NCBI GenBank assembly: GCA_947627115.1
Contig: CANQUQ010000013.1
Coordinates: 1-60,971 of the forward strand
Direction of reading: 5' to 3'
DNA from: an uncultured Acetatifactor sp.
GTDB taxonomy: Bacteria > Bacillota > Clostridia > Lachnospirales > Lachnospiraceae
Length of the DNA stretch: 60,971 nucleotides
Shown: positions 60,712 to 60,971 of the stretch, piece by piece
Numbering within the stretch: the first letter of the stretch is position 1
How the letters are laid out: each line of letters begins with the position of its first letter
Made by a program: the position numbers and the translations under genes
The notes under the pieces: model-generated
What the model saw: only the letters and a program-made list of their open reading frames with translations
What the model was told of the DNA's origin: nothing
Databases searched by the model: none

Positions 60712-60971
60712 GTGGCAAGCCTGATGGAGAATCTGATAGAGGTGCTGAATCAGGAGAGCACCGTATACGAAGAGCTTTTTCAGCTGTCTCAGAAGAAGAC
60801 GCCGCTGATCGTTAGCGGCGATCTTGATAATTTACAGATAATCACGGATGATGAACAGGCAATGGTGAGCAGGCTCCACAATCTGGAGAAAAAACGGATC
60901 GAGGTGACTGCGGACATCGCCAACGTATTGAACAGGGATGTTGAAACGATGAAGCTCACGAATCTGATCGA
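60712..60971 (+). CDS. flgN: FlgN-like flagellar chaperone (truncated by window end)
   Basis: The first 86 codons of a helical protein (GTG start; MENLIEVLNQESTVYEELFQL...). It matches the FlgN type of chaperone for hook-filament junction proteins and follows flgM directly, the usual order. The 3' end is beyond the window, so length and end are unknown. GAGG lies about 10 bases before the GTG. Confidence 0.82.
   Translation, partial: MASLMENLIEVLNQESTVYEELFQLSQKKTPLIVSGDLDNLQIITDDEQAMVSRLHNLEKKRIEVTADIANVLNRDVETMKLTNLI

Noticed and set aside
1..60971. tRNA or rRNA genes
   Set aside because: I looked for TTCGA-type T-loops with flanking acceptor stems and for conserved rRNA blocks by eye and saw none. 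A tRNA search program could overrule this.

Overview
The window looks like chromosomal DNA of a motile Clostridia bacterium, most likely a Lachnospiraceae. The evidence is strong AGGAGG-type ribosome binding sites, SigA (TTGACA/TATAAT) promoters, a SAM-I riboswitch before metK, type III pantothenate kinase, a PPi-type phosphofructokinase beside an ATP-type one, a small alarmone synthetase, and flgM behind a near-consensus sigma-28 promoter. I found no rRNA, tRNA or CRISPR array by eye.

Layout. 1-4250 is a mobile or recombination-rich segment: a tyrosine recombinase on the minus strand, a HEPN/MNT (HepT/MntA) toxin-antitoxin pair and a large serine recombinase whose 3' end may be frameshifted. 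4304-6638 is a sugar-nucleotide operon (UDP-sugar pyrophosphorylase, galE). 6626-12571, on the minus strand, is a signalling and export block: hemolysin-III-type membrane protein, LytTR response regulator, a GHKL histidine kinase without membrane domain, then two ABC exporter half-transporters. A 21-bp-spaced direct repeat abuts the exporter promoter and looks like a LytTR site. 12753-20248 holds a conserved small protein, an alarmone synthetase, a membrane-anchored 11-residue-repeat coiled-coil protein, a flavin reductase, a GT39-like membrane enzyme, DNA polymerase IV and a LysM-G5-M23 cell wall peptidase.

20416-41026 is mostly housekeeping: murA, metK, dnaE, pfkA, a TrmH-type methyltransferase, proC, an SH3/SleB cell wall hydrolase, NfeD plus SPFH protein, an SGNH hydrolase, then argF-birA-(small protein)-coaX-dus, an unrecognised 307-residue protein, and greA-lysS. 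41027-45520 is an AT-rich accessory island between lysS and pyk. It carries a 19-bp perfect hairpin, an XRE/ImmA/PIN module that resembles a toxin-antitoxin system, gene remnants, a four-helix membrane protein, a zinc-ribbon protein and a macrodomain protein.

45665-60971 carries pyk, a YitT-family protein, an acyltransferase preceded by a sigma-28-like site, a secreted nuclease, a PPi-type phosphofructokinase, two tandem hybrid histidine kinases coupled to a lipoprotein, a CobU-like P-loop protein, a PilT-like ATPase, and the start of a flagellar operon (flgM, flgN truncated by the window edge).

The most noteworthy items are the LytTR/GHKL/ABC block with its candidate operator, the XRE-ImmA-PIN island with decayed neighbours, the eight-unit hendecad membrane coiled coil, the CobU-like protein without its guanylylation histidine in a pilT/flagellar context, and the sigma-28-like site before the acyltransferase. 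All functional calls are from reading the sequence; no database search was run.
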